Assembly: GCA_013423325.1 (NCBI GenBank)
Contig: BLJB01000127.1
Location: 62,001 to 126,000 of the forward strand
Length of the DNA stretch: 64,000 bases
Direction: 5' to 3'
Source: Usnea hakonensis
Lineage: Eukaryota; Ascomycota; Lecanoromycetes; Lecanorales; Parmeliaceae
Shown: one piece after another, positions 24,051-34,796 of the stretch
Numbering within the stretch: position 1 is the first letter of the stretch
How the letters are laid out: every line of letters starts with the position of its first letter
Notes under the pieces: model-generated
The model's input: the letters and a program-made list of their open reading frames with translations, nothing else
Databases searched by the model: none
Told to the model about the DNA's origin: nothing
Translations under genes and position numbers: made by a program

Positions 24051-26999
24051 TCATATCATATCGAAGATACTTCTCGTAATCGGTGCCTCGCCAATTTGAT
24101 GCGGACTCCTAGGATCCTCCTCCTTGGCCCCTGGGCTCATGAGAGCTTGCTCGAAGACCGATGAGCCGGCCAAATCACCCGCGGATGTGCGGTGAAATGG
24201 ACTAGCTGTGAACTCTGCGGCACGGGGGGAGAGGAGTGAGGGAGTCTGTGGGACGTCCGGATCGATCGCTCGCGGTGATGGTTGGACAGTGGTCAATTGG
24301 GGTGGAGATTGGACCCCTCGGAGAGGTAGTTGGCGCAGTCCAAGAGGACCTTGACGTCGACCCAACAGGCTGCTGAAGCCTGCCGGGAGAGGGGGGGAGG
24401 CTGCGGATGATGTTGTTTTTGATAGAGTGGGCAAGAGCATCATTTCAGTTTCTCTGACTGTGGAGGCAGCCGGCGGTTGGAACCCCAAATTGTCCGTAGA
24501 CCTTGCCGAGAATGGAGTATCCAAATTGGGTTTGCTGTCCAACCCCTTTTCCGAAACCCATGTTTCGTGGTGTGAGTCCTGTGTCACCACTGCCGCCCCT
24601 TCAGCAGAAGATTCTTGACCGTGTGACGGGATTGACATTGCGATCCTAGGATTCAAGCCATTCTCTGGCAGGGACACGCCAGCATGGTTATGCTCGGTGT
24701 CGGCTAGATCTTTAGCAACTTCCTGTAGATCCTTGGCCACACCTCCCACAGGCGCTGGTGCTTCTTTCTCTTCAATACCTTCGCGCTCCATTGTTGAAGG
24801 TGAAACCACCATTTCAGTATCCGGACCCGATATGTTTGTCTGGGATGTTGGCTTAGTGAGAGGTGCAGCATAGGAGCGGCCGGCGTCTAAATCAGGCGCA
24901 GGCGACCTCTGGCGTGGGGACCATTGCATATCTGGCGGCGCTGATGATGGTCCTGGTGTAATGTCACCTGAAGAGGTCGGCGCAAGCTGAGCCGAGCTTG
25001 GTGGGCTAAATGAACTGGATCGGGTATCACGCCCCATCTGAGATGGTGCGGTTAATGACTTTTGCGGAGGACTTCGAAGTCCAGAAGATGGTAGACCAAC
25101 GTCTGAGTTAGGGTTCACGATGGCGTTTGGGTTTGAGCGTCCAGATCCCAGAGCTCGCCATGAATGCCAAGCTGCTGTTCCCATGGGATGTGTCTTGGCC
25201 AATTTAGTCTTGAACTCTGATAATTGATATATCAGGTTCATGTTCGGCCCGATCCATCTACTTCGAAATTTGACCGCATCGTAGGCTTCTTGCACGGTGA
25301 GCTGCGGGTTCTTGTATAGTCCGTACGCAACAACAAGACTCGCTGAACGGCTGACCCCACACTGGCAATGAACTAAAACCTTCTTGTTGAGCCGCACTCG
25401 ATCGTCGATAAGTTCACATAACCTCAGCAAATCATCCACTACGTTGGTGTTATGGTCCCAAGGAACATGAACGTATTCAGGCTGAGCCCTTGGGGTACCC
25501 GGCGCCGTTCCTGACGCATCTTCCTTTTCCGCCTCCAATGCAGAGGTGAAAGACCTCGGCGAAACCGCTGACTGCGGTTCTGAAACGCTACCTCGACCAG
25601 CGAGGTAGGCTTTCTCGGCATTTGAGCCGTCATGTATTTCCACTCCTTCCTTTTGAAATTGTACGTTGTTGTCCACCACTGCTAAGAATGGGTTCGAAAC
25701 TTCCCGCGCGACATTTAAGATGACGTCGAACTCGAGCGCCTCAACGTGGCTGGGCTCGAGGTAAAGGTAGACGTGCGGATCATAAATGCAAACTGGCCCT
25801 TGCGGGTATGCGGGAGACTTGACTTCTTGAGAGAGCGGGGGCTCATAGCCGGTTTCTTCTTGCACATGGTCGAGAGTCTGCCTTGTGATAGGGGAAGATA
25901 CTGGGTTCTCGAAAGAGTGAAGAGGCGAAACACTAAGCGGCGGTCGTGCTTTGCCAATCCGGCCACCAGTCGTAGAGGAGCGGCTAGACGTCGAAGGAGC
26001 GGCGAAAGGTGGCAGTCGCATGCCGCCCTCGGGAGCGACGGTCGGGGAGAACAGCGCGCCATTTGACGATGTTTGTAGCAATCGCAGAGTGCGAATCTTT
26101 GGGTCTGGGGGGCTCTGGAGGGCTGCGCTCGGTTGATCCTGGCAGGAAGTGCCAGAATCGGGGGTGGTAATGACGAGCGGGAGAGTGCTCGGCTTTTTCC
26201 GAGCCGCTTTGGGCGGGACAATGAATGCCGGTGTGGGAGGGGCAGAGGAAGCATTAACGGACGTTTGTAGCGGGTTTGAGAGCCCAAGTCTTGGAAGCTG
26301 GACACCTGTGCGATTTGATGCAGAGGTGTTCACAGAAAGGTTCTTCATATTGCGCATTTTCTTGTTCGGTGAATCTGCGCGCTCGACTCCAGGTAAGGTT
26401 GGAAACGAGCTCGAGAAAGGATCTTTGTGTTCCATGTCTGCTTGATTATTGGGCACTGAATTTGTCCTCAAGGTTTTGAATGATGTAAGAGGTGAGGACG
26501 AGTCCGGAGTTTCTGGCGGCGAACGAGGTGAAGGCTCAGTGAGAGAAGACCCAAGCGTCGATATCGTAGTCGTAGGAGATGACTCTATGGACTCAAAGGT
26601 GGAGCTGGAGTCTCGACGAAGCGTTGTAGGAGCAGGCTGGGTAACGCTTAGAGGTCTTTTTGAAGTCTTAGTTTGTGAAGTGGTTGCCGCGGTGTCACTT
26701 TCATATGCTTCTAACCTGTCCGGGCCGTTTCCAAATACAGACATAAACGAAGGTAAGGATGCCAGAAGCGACTGTGAACTTGTTGACACCGGCATAGTTG
26801 AGCCTGGTGAACTTGTTGGAGAAGACCTCTTTGCTGCTGATGGATATTTTTGTTTCTGAGACCCATATGCTACCTCAAGACCAAATGCTCCCTTTGGAGA
26901 AAAGACATGACTGCTGCAACTCGTTTGAAATTCGGGGACTGAGGTATGAAGTCCGTCTACTACAGCCATAACGTCAGTACAGATCATAGAAACCATCAT
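24051..26999 (-). CDS. Dual-specificity protein phosphatase (Msg5/Pmp1 type, 982 aa)
   Basis: This is a MAP-kinase-phosphatase-like protein. The signature HCQCGVSRS gives catalytic C545 and R551 (C-x5-R). It is followed by the family helix and the segment around FRSRWIGPNMNLIYQL. The first half of the catalytic domain (~405-445, with the segment VILNVAREV) is separated from the second half (~510-610) by a ~65-residue low-complexity insert. A long Ser/Pro/Thr-rich N-terminus (~1-400) and C-terminus (~620-982) flank it and carry many possible Ser/Pro phosphosites. It is intronless as read. Two adjacent ATGs lie at the start (26999 and 26996). In yeast, relatives switch off cell-wall or pheromone MAP kinases; which kinase is targeted here is inference. 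Confidence 0.88.
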   Translation of the reverse strand: MMVSMICTDVMAVVDGLHTSVPEFQTSCSSHVFSPKGAFGLEVAYGSQKQKYPSAAKRSSPTSSPGSTMPVSTSSQSLLASLPSFMSVFGNGPDRLEAYESDTAATTSQTKTSKRPLSVTQPAPTTLRRDSSSTFESIESSPTTTISTLGSSLTEPSPRSPPETPDSSSPLTSFKTLRTNSVPNNQADMEHKDPFSSSFPTLPGVERADSPNKKMRNMKNLSVNTSASNRTGVQLPRLGLSNPLQTSVNASSAPPTPAFIVPPKAARKKPSTLPLVITTPDSGTSCQDQPSAALQSPPDPKIRTLRLLQTSSNGALFSPTVAPEGGMRLPPFAAPSTSSRSSTTGGRIGKARPPLSVSPLHSFENPVSSPITRQTLDHVQEETGYEPPLSQEVKSPAYPQGPVCIYDPHVYLYLEPSHVEALEFDVILNVAREVSNPFLAVVDNNVQFQKEGVEIHDGSNAEKAYLAGRGSVSEPQSAVSPRSFTSALEAEKEDASGTAPGTPRAQPEYVHVPWDHNTNVVDDLLRLCELIDDRVRLNKKVLVHCQCGVSRSASLVVAYGLYKNPQLTVQEAYDAVKFRSRWIGPNMNLIYQLSEFKTKLAKTHPMGTAAWHSWRALGSGRSNPNAIVNPNSDVGLPSSGLRSPPQKSLTAPSQMGRDTRSSSFSPPSSAQLAPTSSGDITPGPSSAPPDMQWSPRQRSPAPDLDAGRSYAAPLTKPTSQTNISGPDTEMVVSPSTMEREGIEEKEAPAPVGGVAKDLQEVAKDLADTEHNHAGVSLPENGLNPRIAMSIPSHGQESSAEGAAVVTQDSHHETWVSEKGLDSKPNLDTPFSARSTDNLGFQPPAASTVRETEMMLLPTLSKTTSSAASPPLPAGFSSLLGRRQGPLGLRQLPLRGVQSPPQLTTVQPSPRAIDPDVPQTPSLLSPRAAEFTASPFHRTSAGDLAGSSVFEQALMSPGAKEEDPRSPHQIGEAPITRSIFDMI

Positions 27000-28426
27000 T
27001 GTAATGGGGCCATGCCGGACGAGTCAATGTGCGAGCAAGATTGGGGAGATTGGATGAGGTTGTTAATGTTCGGAGTTGAAGGTTTGCCGCTGCTCAAGAA
27101 TGGTCATGAAGAATAGTGACAATAGTCCAGCGTGGACAAACCAATCACAGGTCTTGAGGCATGAGATGAAAGACTAACCCTAGACTGTGAGCGAAGCGCT
27201 GGGTTCCCCTCTCACGTTTGGATGTGTGATTGGCGACTCAAATTGTGTTTGTCTTTTAACCTCCAACCTTTGACCTGCTCTTGACCCTTCCCACCTACGC
27301 CGGAAGACTCGAGAATTTTGGTGGGGGGGCGGAGTGTTGATGGTAGAGTGCCTAAGCGCCTGGTATGGATGGCGATGAATCTCTTGGAGTAGCAGCTGTC
27401 AATGAAAGCACCAGCTGGTGAGTTGTAAGGGAAAGAGAGGCTCGGGGAAGTAGGCGTGAGAGTTCCTTGTCGGCGTGTGGTTTCAGGTGGCCAATGAGGA
27501 TTTAAACATGTGTTGGTGGGGAAGTCAGCGCTTTCGACCTATAGCCAATCACTGCGCCTGTGAACCTCTAGCCGCCCAGACAAGATGCGGCCTATCACTC
27601 TTGGACACTGACACCATTACCAGACTGAGACAGGATTCGGGGAGAATAAGGTAGTCAGAGAGGTAAGAGAAGGAAGTCGCCCCGGACAATTATTAGCGGC
27701 CACCCCTTCTTCATTCACCAAGAGCAAGAGTCCAATTAATCGAGACCGAGTTCGAGGCCAAATGCCTAACTAAAAGAATCTAAAAAGGGAAGACGAGTGG
27801 CGACCCCCGTCAATGGTCACGGGCGCTGATACCTCAAACGGTGTTTACTTTATTAATAGTAATAATAATAATACCTAGCAAATTAAAAAGCATTGAACAG
27901 GTGGGATCTGAGTACCAAAAGTCAATGATACGGGATAAAATGATGAGAATACTAGAGAAAGAGGAGTAATGATGTTAATAAGCGAGTTTCGTATTTGAAG
28001 TAGGCGGTGATTAGTAGAGAAGGATAGATGTAGTAGATGTTCCCCTTTCGCGGACATGCTCCCTTGAATAATTCTTTGAACCACCTTTGAACGCTTTCCC
28101 TACCTGACTTCTTAAACCTTCCCAGCGAACACTAACAGAATCAAAACCATGTCCGAAATAACCGGAGCTAGATCTCTCTGTCTTAAAGTAGTGCACGTTT
28201 CAAGTTTATTTATAGTTGAGCCGCCGCTTTTAGCGCCAGTCCACAAATCGCTTTCCCTATTTCGGCAAGTATTATGCTACTACTTGTACTCGAGTACAGT
28301 AGTACGAATGTTTAGCTCACGCTTGTCCTGTCATTGTCCGGGAATTCACTTCACATGTGGTAATTTTGATGATACAGGGAGTATAAAGCTTACTGAACAG
28401 ATCAAAACATCATATCAGCAGCATTT
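27000..28426. other. Intergenic, promoter of the phosphatase gene
   Basis: About 1.4 kb. Two CCAATCAC-like boxes (near 27145 and 27545) lie within 600 bp upstream of the phosphatase start. A TAA/AAT run is at ~27850-27870. No gene is recognised. Confidence 0.45.
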
Positions 28427-29211
28427 TCATTCGTAATAAATCTTCTTCATTGTCCACCTCCAGTATCTGACATGTCTGTGGAAGAATTCATTACGTATGC
28501 GAAAATTGGACTCGAACATGAAGGAATCCATCACACTCGGACTTGCTCGGCTCAAAACCATTTCACAGAGAGCTGGGTACATCACTCTACCGTTCTGACA
28601 ACCTATTGGTCCTGCAGTAAATCGTCCCTGCCACCATACTGCAATTTGCTGCACGGTCCCGTCTCCTATGGAAATAGAAATACCATACTCAATGCCTGTA
28701 CCTATCCCTGTTATTCTTTGAGCCGGGTCGACGGCCGTTGCTTCGGCCGTTGAAACATGTCTCACATATAGCTATCAAGGTTGATCGCTTCATCCCGGTA
28801 TGCCCCCTTTCCCTCCTTGGGCCATTTACGGTAATGCATGTCATCATTTCTCCCAAAGCCGGACCTCTACGCTTTCATCCTTCCAGTTCCAGTCAAGACT
28901 CCACCCGAAAATCAACCCATTCGACTTCGCACGGAGGCAACAAACATCAATTTGAGCGCGGTACCTTGAAGGTCCGACGTCCATATTTGGAATTTGGTCG
29001 CCAGTAGATTACGTACATTGTTCAAGCGGGCGTTGGCCTGTGCTCCTAGAGTGTATTCGAGCCCGAAAAAAGTACGTAGGCTTTCGACTCCCTGTTCCGC
29101 CAGTCTCAGAAGATAGATGCGTTCTGATAAGTCTGGGAAACTGTTGATAATAGGAAGTATACTGCACAAAAGAAGTAATTGTAGATCTCGGGGTCGTTTG
29201 GACTGGATCAA
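28427..29211 (-). CDS. Possible multi-exon gene of unknown family
   Basis: Two minus-strand frames, 29211-28912 and 28765-28427, look protein-like: balanced composition, regular hydrophobic spacing, aromatic-rich end. They join in frame if an intron runs from 28964 (donor GTACCG after CTTCAAG) to 28741 (acceptor CGAAG), giving one continuous product ending in an RYWRW-containing tail. A short intron just upstream (donor GTAATG, acceptor TCTTAG at 29220) could link it to further 5' exons between 29250 and 29720 that I could not settle. No signal peptide or known motif is recognised. It may be a diverged gene or a decaying one. Confidence 0.3.
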
Positions 29212-29828
29212 CCCAGGTTTCTAAGAACCGGTATTGGTCAAGCCCATTACCTGCCTTCTAGCAGCGCACGATCATGCCTACCGACTTGGGAACTTGCAAA
29301 GAATCTTACATGAACCTTCTTCTGCATCTGCTCTTTTTCACTGGACTGTGCCTTCTGCTCTCCAACATCCCTTCTCCATTAGATCAACGATTCACTTCTG
29401 CGGCTCAATGTTCGATACCTCGGCCTCTCTTTCAGCATTCTCGTAGTGATGAATCGAGTGGGCGTTATCGCATTGCGCTGAATCTAGTCCCTGCAGTGTA
29501 GATGGCTGACGGTAGGGAACCTCTCCATCGCTCAGACCTCTGGGCAAACTCTATTACTGAAGCACAAAAAGAATGTGGTCGTAATAATAGTTGTACACAG
29601 TCATTAAAGAGTACCTTGTAAAGAGCCGATTCGCGATATCATGCCGTCATTGCCATCGTATACGTTCGCATTCTACCCGAGCACTCTTACCCTGCTTTGA
29701 CGGCATCATAGCGCCCTTTTCCAAACGTCAAGGTGCAGCCTCAAGATCCAGCTACCCCAAAGCGTTGAAGGACATTTGACAGATTGTGATTATCGTGTAA
29801 AGTTACAGTAAGGCAGTTGTTCGGTTCC
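29212..29828. other. Mostly non-coding; may hold 5' exons of the unrecognised gene
   Basis: This 617-bp stretch is downstream of Sea4 and upstream of the possible gene at 28427-29211. Several short minus-strand frames separated by GT/AG-like sites exist, but no chain could be chosen with confidence. Confidence 0.35.
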
Positions 29829-32800
29829 CTACCACCAATTCTCCGACACGTTCAAGTCGATCATATTCTTCTTCCTAGCTGGTGCGACACCAACATCTAT
29901 TGCCTTGCATGTACAGTCGCAGCCCGGCACCGGACACTTGTCGTAGCCTCCGATCCACTCTTGTGTCCTCTCATTGAACCGGCCCTCGAACCACTCGCGA
30001 GAATGTGCACCGTGAGACATATGCCAGCACCGTCTGCAGACTGTCAGAAATCTTTCCAGTGGATCTGTCTCAGCAGTCCCATCTCTCCTGGCATCTGCTT
30101 TCTTCTTGACTTCTTCGACAGCGCCTCGGGAGTGTGGGTCTGGCATGCCGAGCCATTGCATACAGATCACGCAGCTAGGCATATGACGTCCGCACTTTGG
30201 GCAGACGGTGCCAGACTTGGCGTCGCCAAAGATCGAGTGTTGATGAGCATCGAAGCTGTCAAAAGAACCTGGCGGGAGGACTTGACTGGAACTGCGGTGC
30301 AGTGCTTGGTCGCAATTGTTGCAGCGAATGCTGACCTGGCGTGATGGTGGTCGTATTTCTGATTTGTCACCAAGCGAAACAGAGAGCTTGGTGGATTGAA
30401 CATCAAAGTGGACGCGGGGAATGAACATGCTCCAATTGTTGAGATGGGAGCGGTAAGTCTGGCGCCAAAGGTCGACGCGAGGATCCGTGAAGTATCTCGG
30501 GCACGTGAAGGACATGGCTAGGATTGCGGTTTGGAGGTCGGAGAATTTGCGAATATAATTCTCAAAGAGAAGGACTGCTTGCTCCGTGAGGCCTGTCAGG
30601 ACGATGCCCTCAATGTCGCCATCTCGGATGCACTCTGCAGCTGTATCAGTAATGTACTGTGTGAGCTCATCGTCGTCCAAGTATATTAAAGCAATGCCGA
30701 CTCTGTCCCGGAGTGGCAGTGAAGTTTCTGCTAGGACGTCATGCCATTTGCCATGGCTGACCAGGGCAAGGATGGCACGGGCGTATGGATCATCGAGACC
30801 ACTCTTGATATCTCGAATAGTCTTCTCCCACGTGTCGTCGAAGACACCTTTCTTGTACCCAGCCAGTGCAAGAGTGAGTTCTCTTTGCGCCGGAGAAGCG
30901 TTGCCGCTTTTCAATGCTTGAAAGGCCAGCTCGGCTTGGTCGTGGATTATTGCTAGTGCAGCTGCCTTGGTATTTTGGCCTTGACTTACGAAGTCTTTGA
31001 CCGTCGCTTCAAGCTTTTGATATGAAAGCCCCAGACCGCAGGTATATAGACACAAACGACGATGGTTCGGAGCGGCAGACTCTATCATACGAAAATTGGG
31101 CAAATCGAGCTTATCACATAGTTTCTCGACGGCATCGGCGACTTCTTTAGGGTACGTTGGCTTGCTTAGCTTATCAGGACCTCGCTGCGAGTCTATATAC
31201 AAAATCAGAAAGGGCATTGTCATGATTCGTGAATTAGCTCACCCAGATCGTTGTTCCAAATACTAGCAACACCAAAGAAGCTAAGATCCAGCGTCTCTGT
31301 GCTCATACCGTCGTCTTCGGCACTTTTCTTCGCTCCTACCCCGAATCAGCGACCGCTCAGGCTTCAAATAGCTTACTTACGATCAATCCAGATCCAGAGT
31401 CTCTGAAGCCAGCGGTCATTTCGCAGAACTTCGATATTCTTTTCGCAATTGAATAGGTAGCCCTCAACGGCGCGGCGACGTGCAATTGTGACGAGGGCCA
31501 AAGCATTCTCAATCTGGATATTAGTTTCAAGAAAATGATGTTCGAAAAGTCGCTCATGGGACTCGCGGCTTGACCGAGGTTTCTTGAGAGCGGCGCCGCC
31601 ACCATTCGGATTTCCAGCATCGGTCGCCTCTCTTAGATGGGAAGAGCCGCTCTTGTCTTGGGTTTGAAATGAGGAATTGCACCTTTCAGCTTCATTTCGA
31701 GGCTCCATTTTATGTATGGAATCTTTCAAGAATCGAATCTCGGAATTCGAGATGCCAATAGATTTTGCCAAGCTCGTCTTACTGACAACAATGTTGCCAA
31801 ACGGTGACACGGTCAAAGCTGAGGCAGCGCCGTTGAGCTCAGCAACACCAACGCTGTGATCACTACGAAGGACTATTGCGCATGGCGTACCCTTGGAGCC
31901 AGCCAGACTGGTGAAGTCAAAAGCGACGATTCTCTCCTTCTCCGGGCGGCCTTTTCGCTTGTCGTTCCATGGAAGCTCGACCTGGTGGATGCGCTTGGTT
32001 AAAATGGATCTGTCATTCTTGTTTGCTGCGTCATATTCCTGGTGCGCTCGTGGCTCGTAGTGACTCATGGATAGAGAATATTCGTGTTTGGTTTCGAACA
32101 CTTTAAACTCTCCATTGCTTGCCAGGGCGCCAAGGCAGCCGCTCTTACCTCTACAGTATCGCACACTCCAGATACTTGATATCATTACACCCGTAGGATC
32201 GATTGGCGCTTTAGGTGATGTGTTCGCAGTGCTAAAAACATTTTTATACTCAAGCACTGGACCCTCCGCTGGCGTGGATGGATCTAAACCTGATCCTATA
32301 GATGCTGTAGTATAAGGCAAGCCATGACGAACGTCCCATATCTGGATGGTCGTATCTTTGGGGACTCCAGCACAAGCGAAGAAATTTTCGTCCAGAGGAT
32401 CAATAGCAATGTTGTGGACACATGAAGTCCTACCGTTATTCCAATTAGCTGGGAAGACTAAATTGAACGAGAGCCATAAATAATAAGAGCACACTTCGGT
32501 TGATATGAAGCGAAAGGACTTCGCGAATAATAGGTGCAAAAGATTTACCGAAATTGCATCGAAGGGTTCCCAGTGTTCTCCCTTAAATCGTAGATTCGAA
32601 TGCCTCTTCCTTTGATGCCAGCGATCAAAACCTCGGGCTGCGCAGCATAAAATTTGATACTAGAAATCGCTTCCGAGCTGGCAAATTTGCGATATGGTTC
32701 GACGAATCCTTTTGAAGATCTGCCTCCTGGAGACGTGACCGTTGGGAGACGTTGATTGACATCCCATATATTGAGGCAGAAATCGTTCCTGACTCTCTCT

Positions 32801-33141
32801 AGGCCAGCCGCTAGGAGTCCCGTCCTACTGAAAGCCACAGCATTGCAAAGACGTTGATGCTTTGCAGGGAGAGCCACATTGGCCACGGAGTCATCAATGC
32901 GCAGGATAGTGACTACACCAGACCATTGACCCACAGCAGCAAGTGTCTCGTCGTGGGGTGCCCAATCAAACGCTCGAAAGGGGGGGACTTTGCTATAGGC
33001 AGAGAGCACCTCATGCTGAAGGTTTGTGCCATTGTAAGTATTGATTTTGCAACGCTTGAAAGAGCGCCCGTTCACATCGGCAATAAGAAAACGCTGTTCT
33101 GACAGTGTGGAGCTTTCAGACCATCTTATTGCAGTCTCCAT
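29829..33141 (-). CDS. sea4: SEA complex subunit Sea4 / Mios homolog (1032 aa)
   Basis: Sea4/Mios is a WD-repeat subunit of the SEACAT/GATOR2 module that promotes TORC1 signalling at the vacuole. Four exons join in frame: 33141-32549, 32429-31381, 31335-31243 and 31192-29829 (3099 nt). The first intron (119 bp) has a GCTAAT branch site and GGTAG acceptor, and the join restores the family segment ...MQFR-TSCVHNIAIDP. WD/beta-propeller repeats cover ~1-370, and an alpha-solenoid follows to ~850. The C-terminus has a zinc-binding RING-like region with paired CxxC motifs (CNNC, CPKC, CVIC, CRRC), a conserved HGAHSREWFE, and a last cysteine cluster CPVPGCDC. The start METAIRW matches the usual N-terminus; the frame upstream meets a stop without another ATG. 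Divergent from efg1. Confidence 0.93.
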
Positions 33142-33472
33142 CTGAACATACGCAGCTTGCAAGGTTTGCTCCTGTTTTCTTGAAAGTCATTCATCGGATC
33201 GAAATCATTGGTGGACTAGCGAGTCAAGTAGGCCGCTTTCTGGATATCCCCAGCTTGTAAGCTCCTTACATATTAGCTAGCATAAATTGAAGAACGTCAT
33301 CGCATCATACGGTACGGACTTCTCAACGTCAAAACGTTGGTAGGCGAATGGTGGCCCTGCAGGTTGATATCTCGTAATTTTTGTTAGCGTCGAATACTTT
33401 ACGACACCCCTCGAACAGGAGCTTAGCAAACCTCAATCCCCTTGAACGAAAAATTCCATAACAGATGCAGAA
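33142..33472. promoter_or_regulatory. Compact divergent promoter sea4 / efg1
   Basis: Only 331 bp separate the two start codons, so both promoters must overlap or be shared. It contains AACGT-type half-sites in 33295-33350 (AGAACGTCA, TCAACGTCAAAACGTTGG). No factor is assigned. Confidence 0.5.
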
Positions 33473-34314
33473 ATGGGAAACAAGCGTCCCCCTCAAGATG
33501 AATCTATACCATCCGAGTCAGCCTCTCGACGTCCCCCCAAACATCCATTCAAGCGTCAAAGATCCAACGACCTCGGATCCCCATCCATCAAATCCGCCTC
33601 TGTCAACCAGCTCAAGTCGAAGATTCGTGACCTGACCCGCGCGCTCGAGCATTCCGAACACCTCCCAGCCGGCGTTCGAATAGAAAAGGAGCGGGCGTTG
33701 GCTGGTTACAAACAAGATGTCGAGGAAATCCGGAAAGACAAGCAGAAGAACGAGCTCATCAAGAAATACCACATGGTACGATTCTTTGGTGGGTCATGCC
33801 TAGCTCTACCAAGCGGTGTCCGCCGAAGAAACCTCATATGCTAATTAAGACCTTATCTGAAGAGCGCAAGAAAGCCACAAGAGCCCACAAACAGCTCAAA
33901 AAACGTCTTGATGCCTCCTCCCCAGATACGTCTGTATACAAGCAGCTGGAACGGGAGGTGCACCATGCGGAAATAGACGTCAATTATACAATCTATCACC
34001 CTCTGACTGAGAAGTACAGAAGCCTATTTCCTCGCCAAGAGGACACTTCTGGCGGAGAAACAGCAGCGAGGAAAATGGTGACTGTGAAACCGGCCATATG
34101 GAACATGGTCGAGCAGTGTACCGCAGACGGAACATTGGAGGCCTTGCGTGATGGGAAATTATTGACCAGTATATCAGCAAAGGAAAAGAAATCTCCCCCG
34201 GATGAAAAAAGGTCGACACGCAGAGGCGAGAATGCTCTTACTGCATCCAAACCGGCAAAGGTTATCGCCCCGCAAGAGGGTGAGGAGAGCGACGGTGGAT
34301 TTTTTGAAGAATGA
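33473..34314 (+). CDS. efg1: rRNA-processing protein Efg1 (255 aa)
   Basis: Efg1 is a nucleolar component of the small-subunit processome needed for 18S rRNA maturation. There are two exons, 33473-33788 and 33863-34314, joined in phase 1. The intron is 74 bp (donor GTGGGT, CTAAT branch site, CTGAAG acceptor). The join restores the family core HMVRFFERKKATR. The N-terminus is basic with KRQR (likely nuclear signal). Residues ~45-110 form a predicted coiled coil (KSKIRDLTRALE...). The C-terminus is Lys-rich and ends in an acidic ESDGGFFEE tail. The length is usual for fungi. It converges on tpt1 with 482 bp between stops. Confidence 0.93.
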
Positions 34315-34796
34315 TCCTATGATCCGAACAGGCATTCTCGAGTGCCGCACGCCTCTGAATGGGCAAGATCATTTCCCTAAATCCCAGCCTTCGTCAGGGC
34401 CAAAGGACGATCTCTACTACCATCAAGCCAAGATTTGCTCAATTGTGCAGGCCGAGGGTAGTGTAACTATGCCCGGTATGCGAATACCTTGATGGTCAAC
34501 CTGAAAAGGGCGCCGCCACTCTGATTACATCCAAGACTTATAACAACCAGAATTTCAAGGTACGAGGAGCGAACTTGATTCACATATTGGACTAACACGG
34601 CTGTGCTTAGCAGATTTGTTCTACAGTGCACGGTTATGCCCAACTCGAAAGATTTGCTAGAAATTTTGGTACGTAGCTGTACCGGGTCATATTAATATGG
34701 ATACCGAAAATGAGGCTGGCCATCAGCTTGAATGCAATGACCAGATGCAAAAAAGCTGGACTCCAAATGCGCATCTTTATCCATCAAAAAGGGTTT
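34315..34796. other. Intergenic between convergent efg1 and tpt1
   Basis: 482 bp, expected to hold both 3' ends. No gene or obvious structure is seen. Confidence 0.5.

Noticed and set aside
28495..28530. tRNA B-box-like sequence (GTTCGAGTCC on the minus strand)
   Set aside because: Flanking bases cannot form the T-arm stem and no A box or acceptor stem is found at the right distance.
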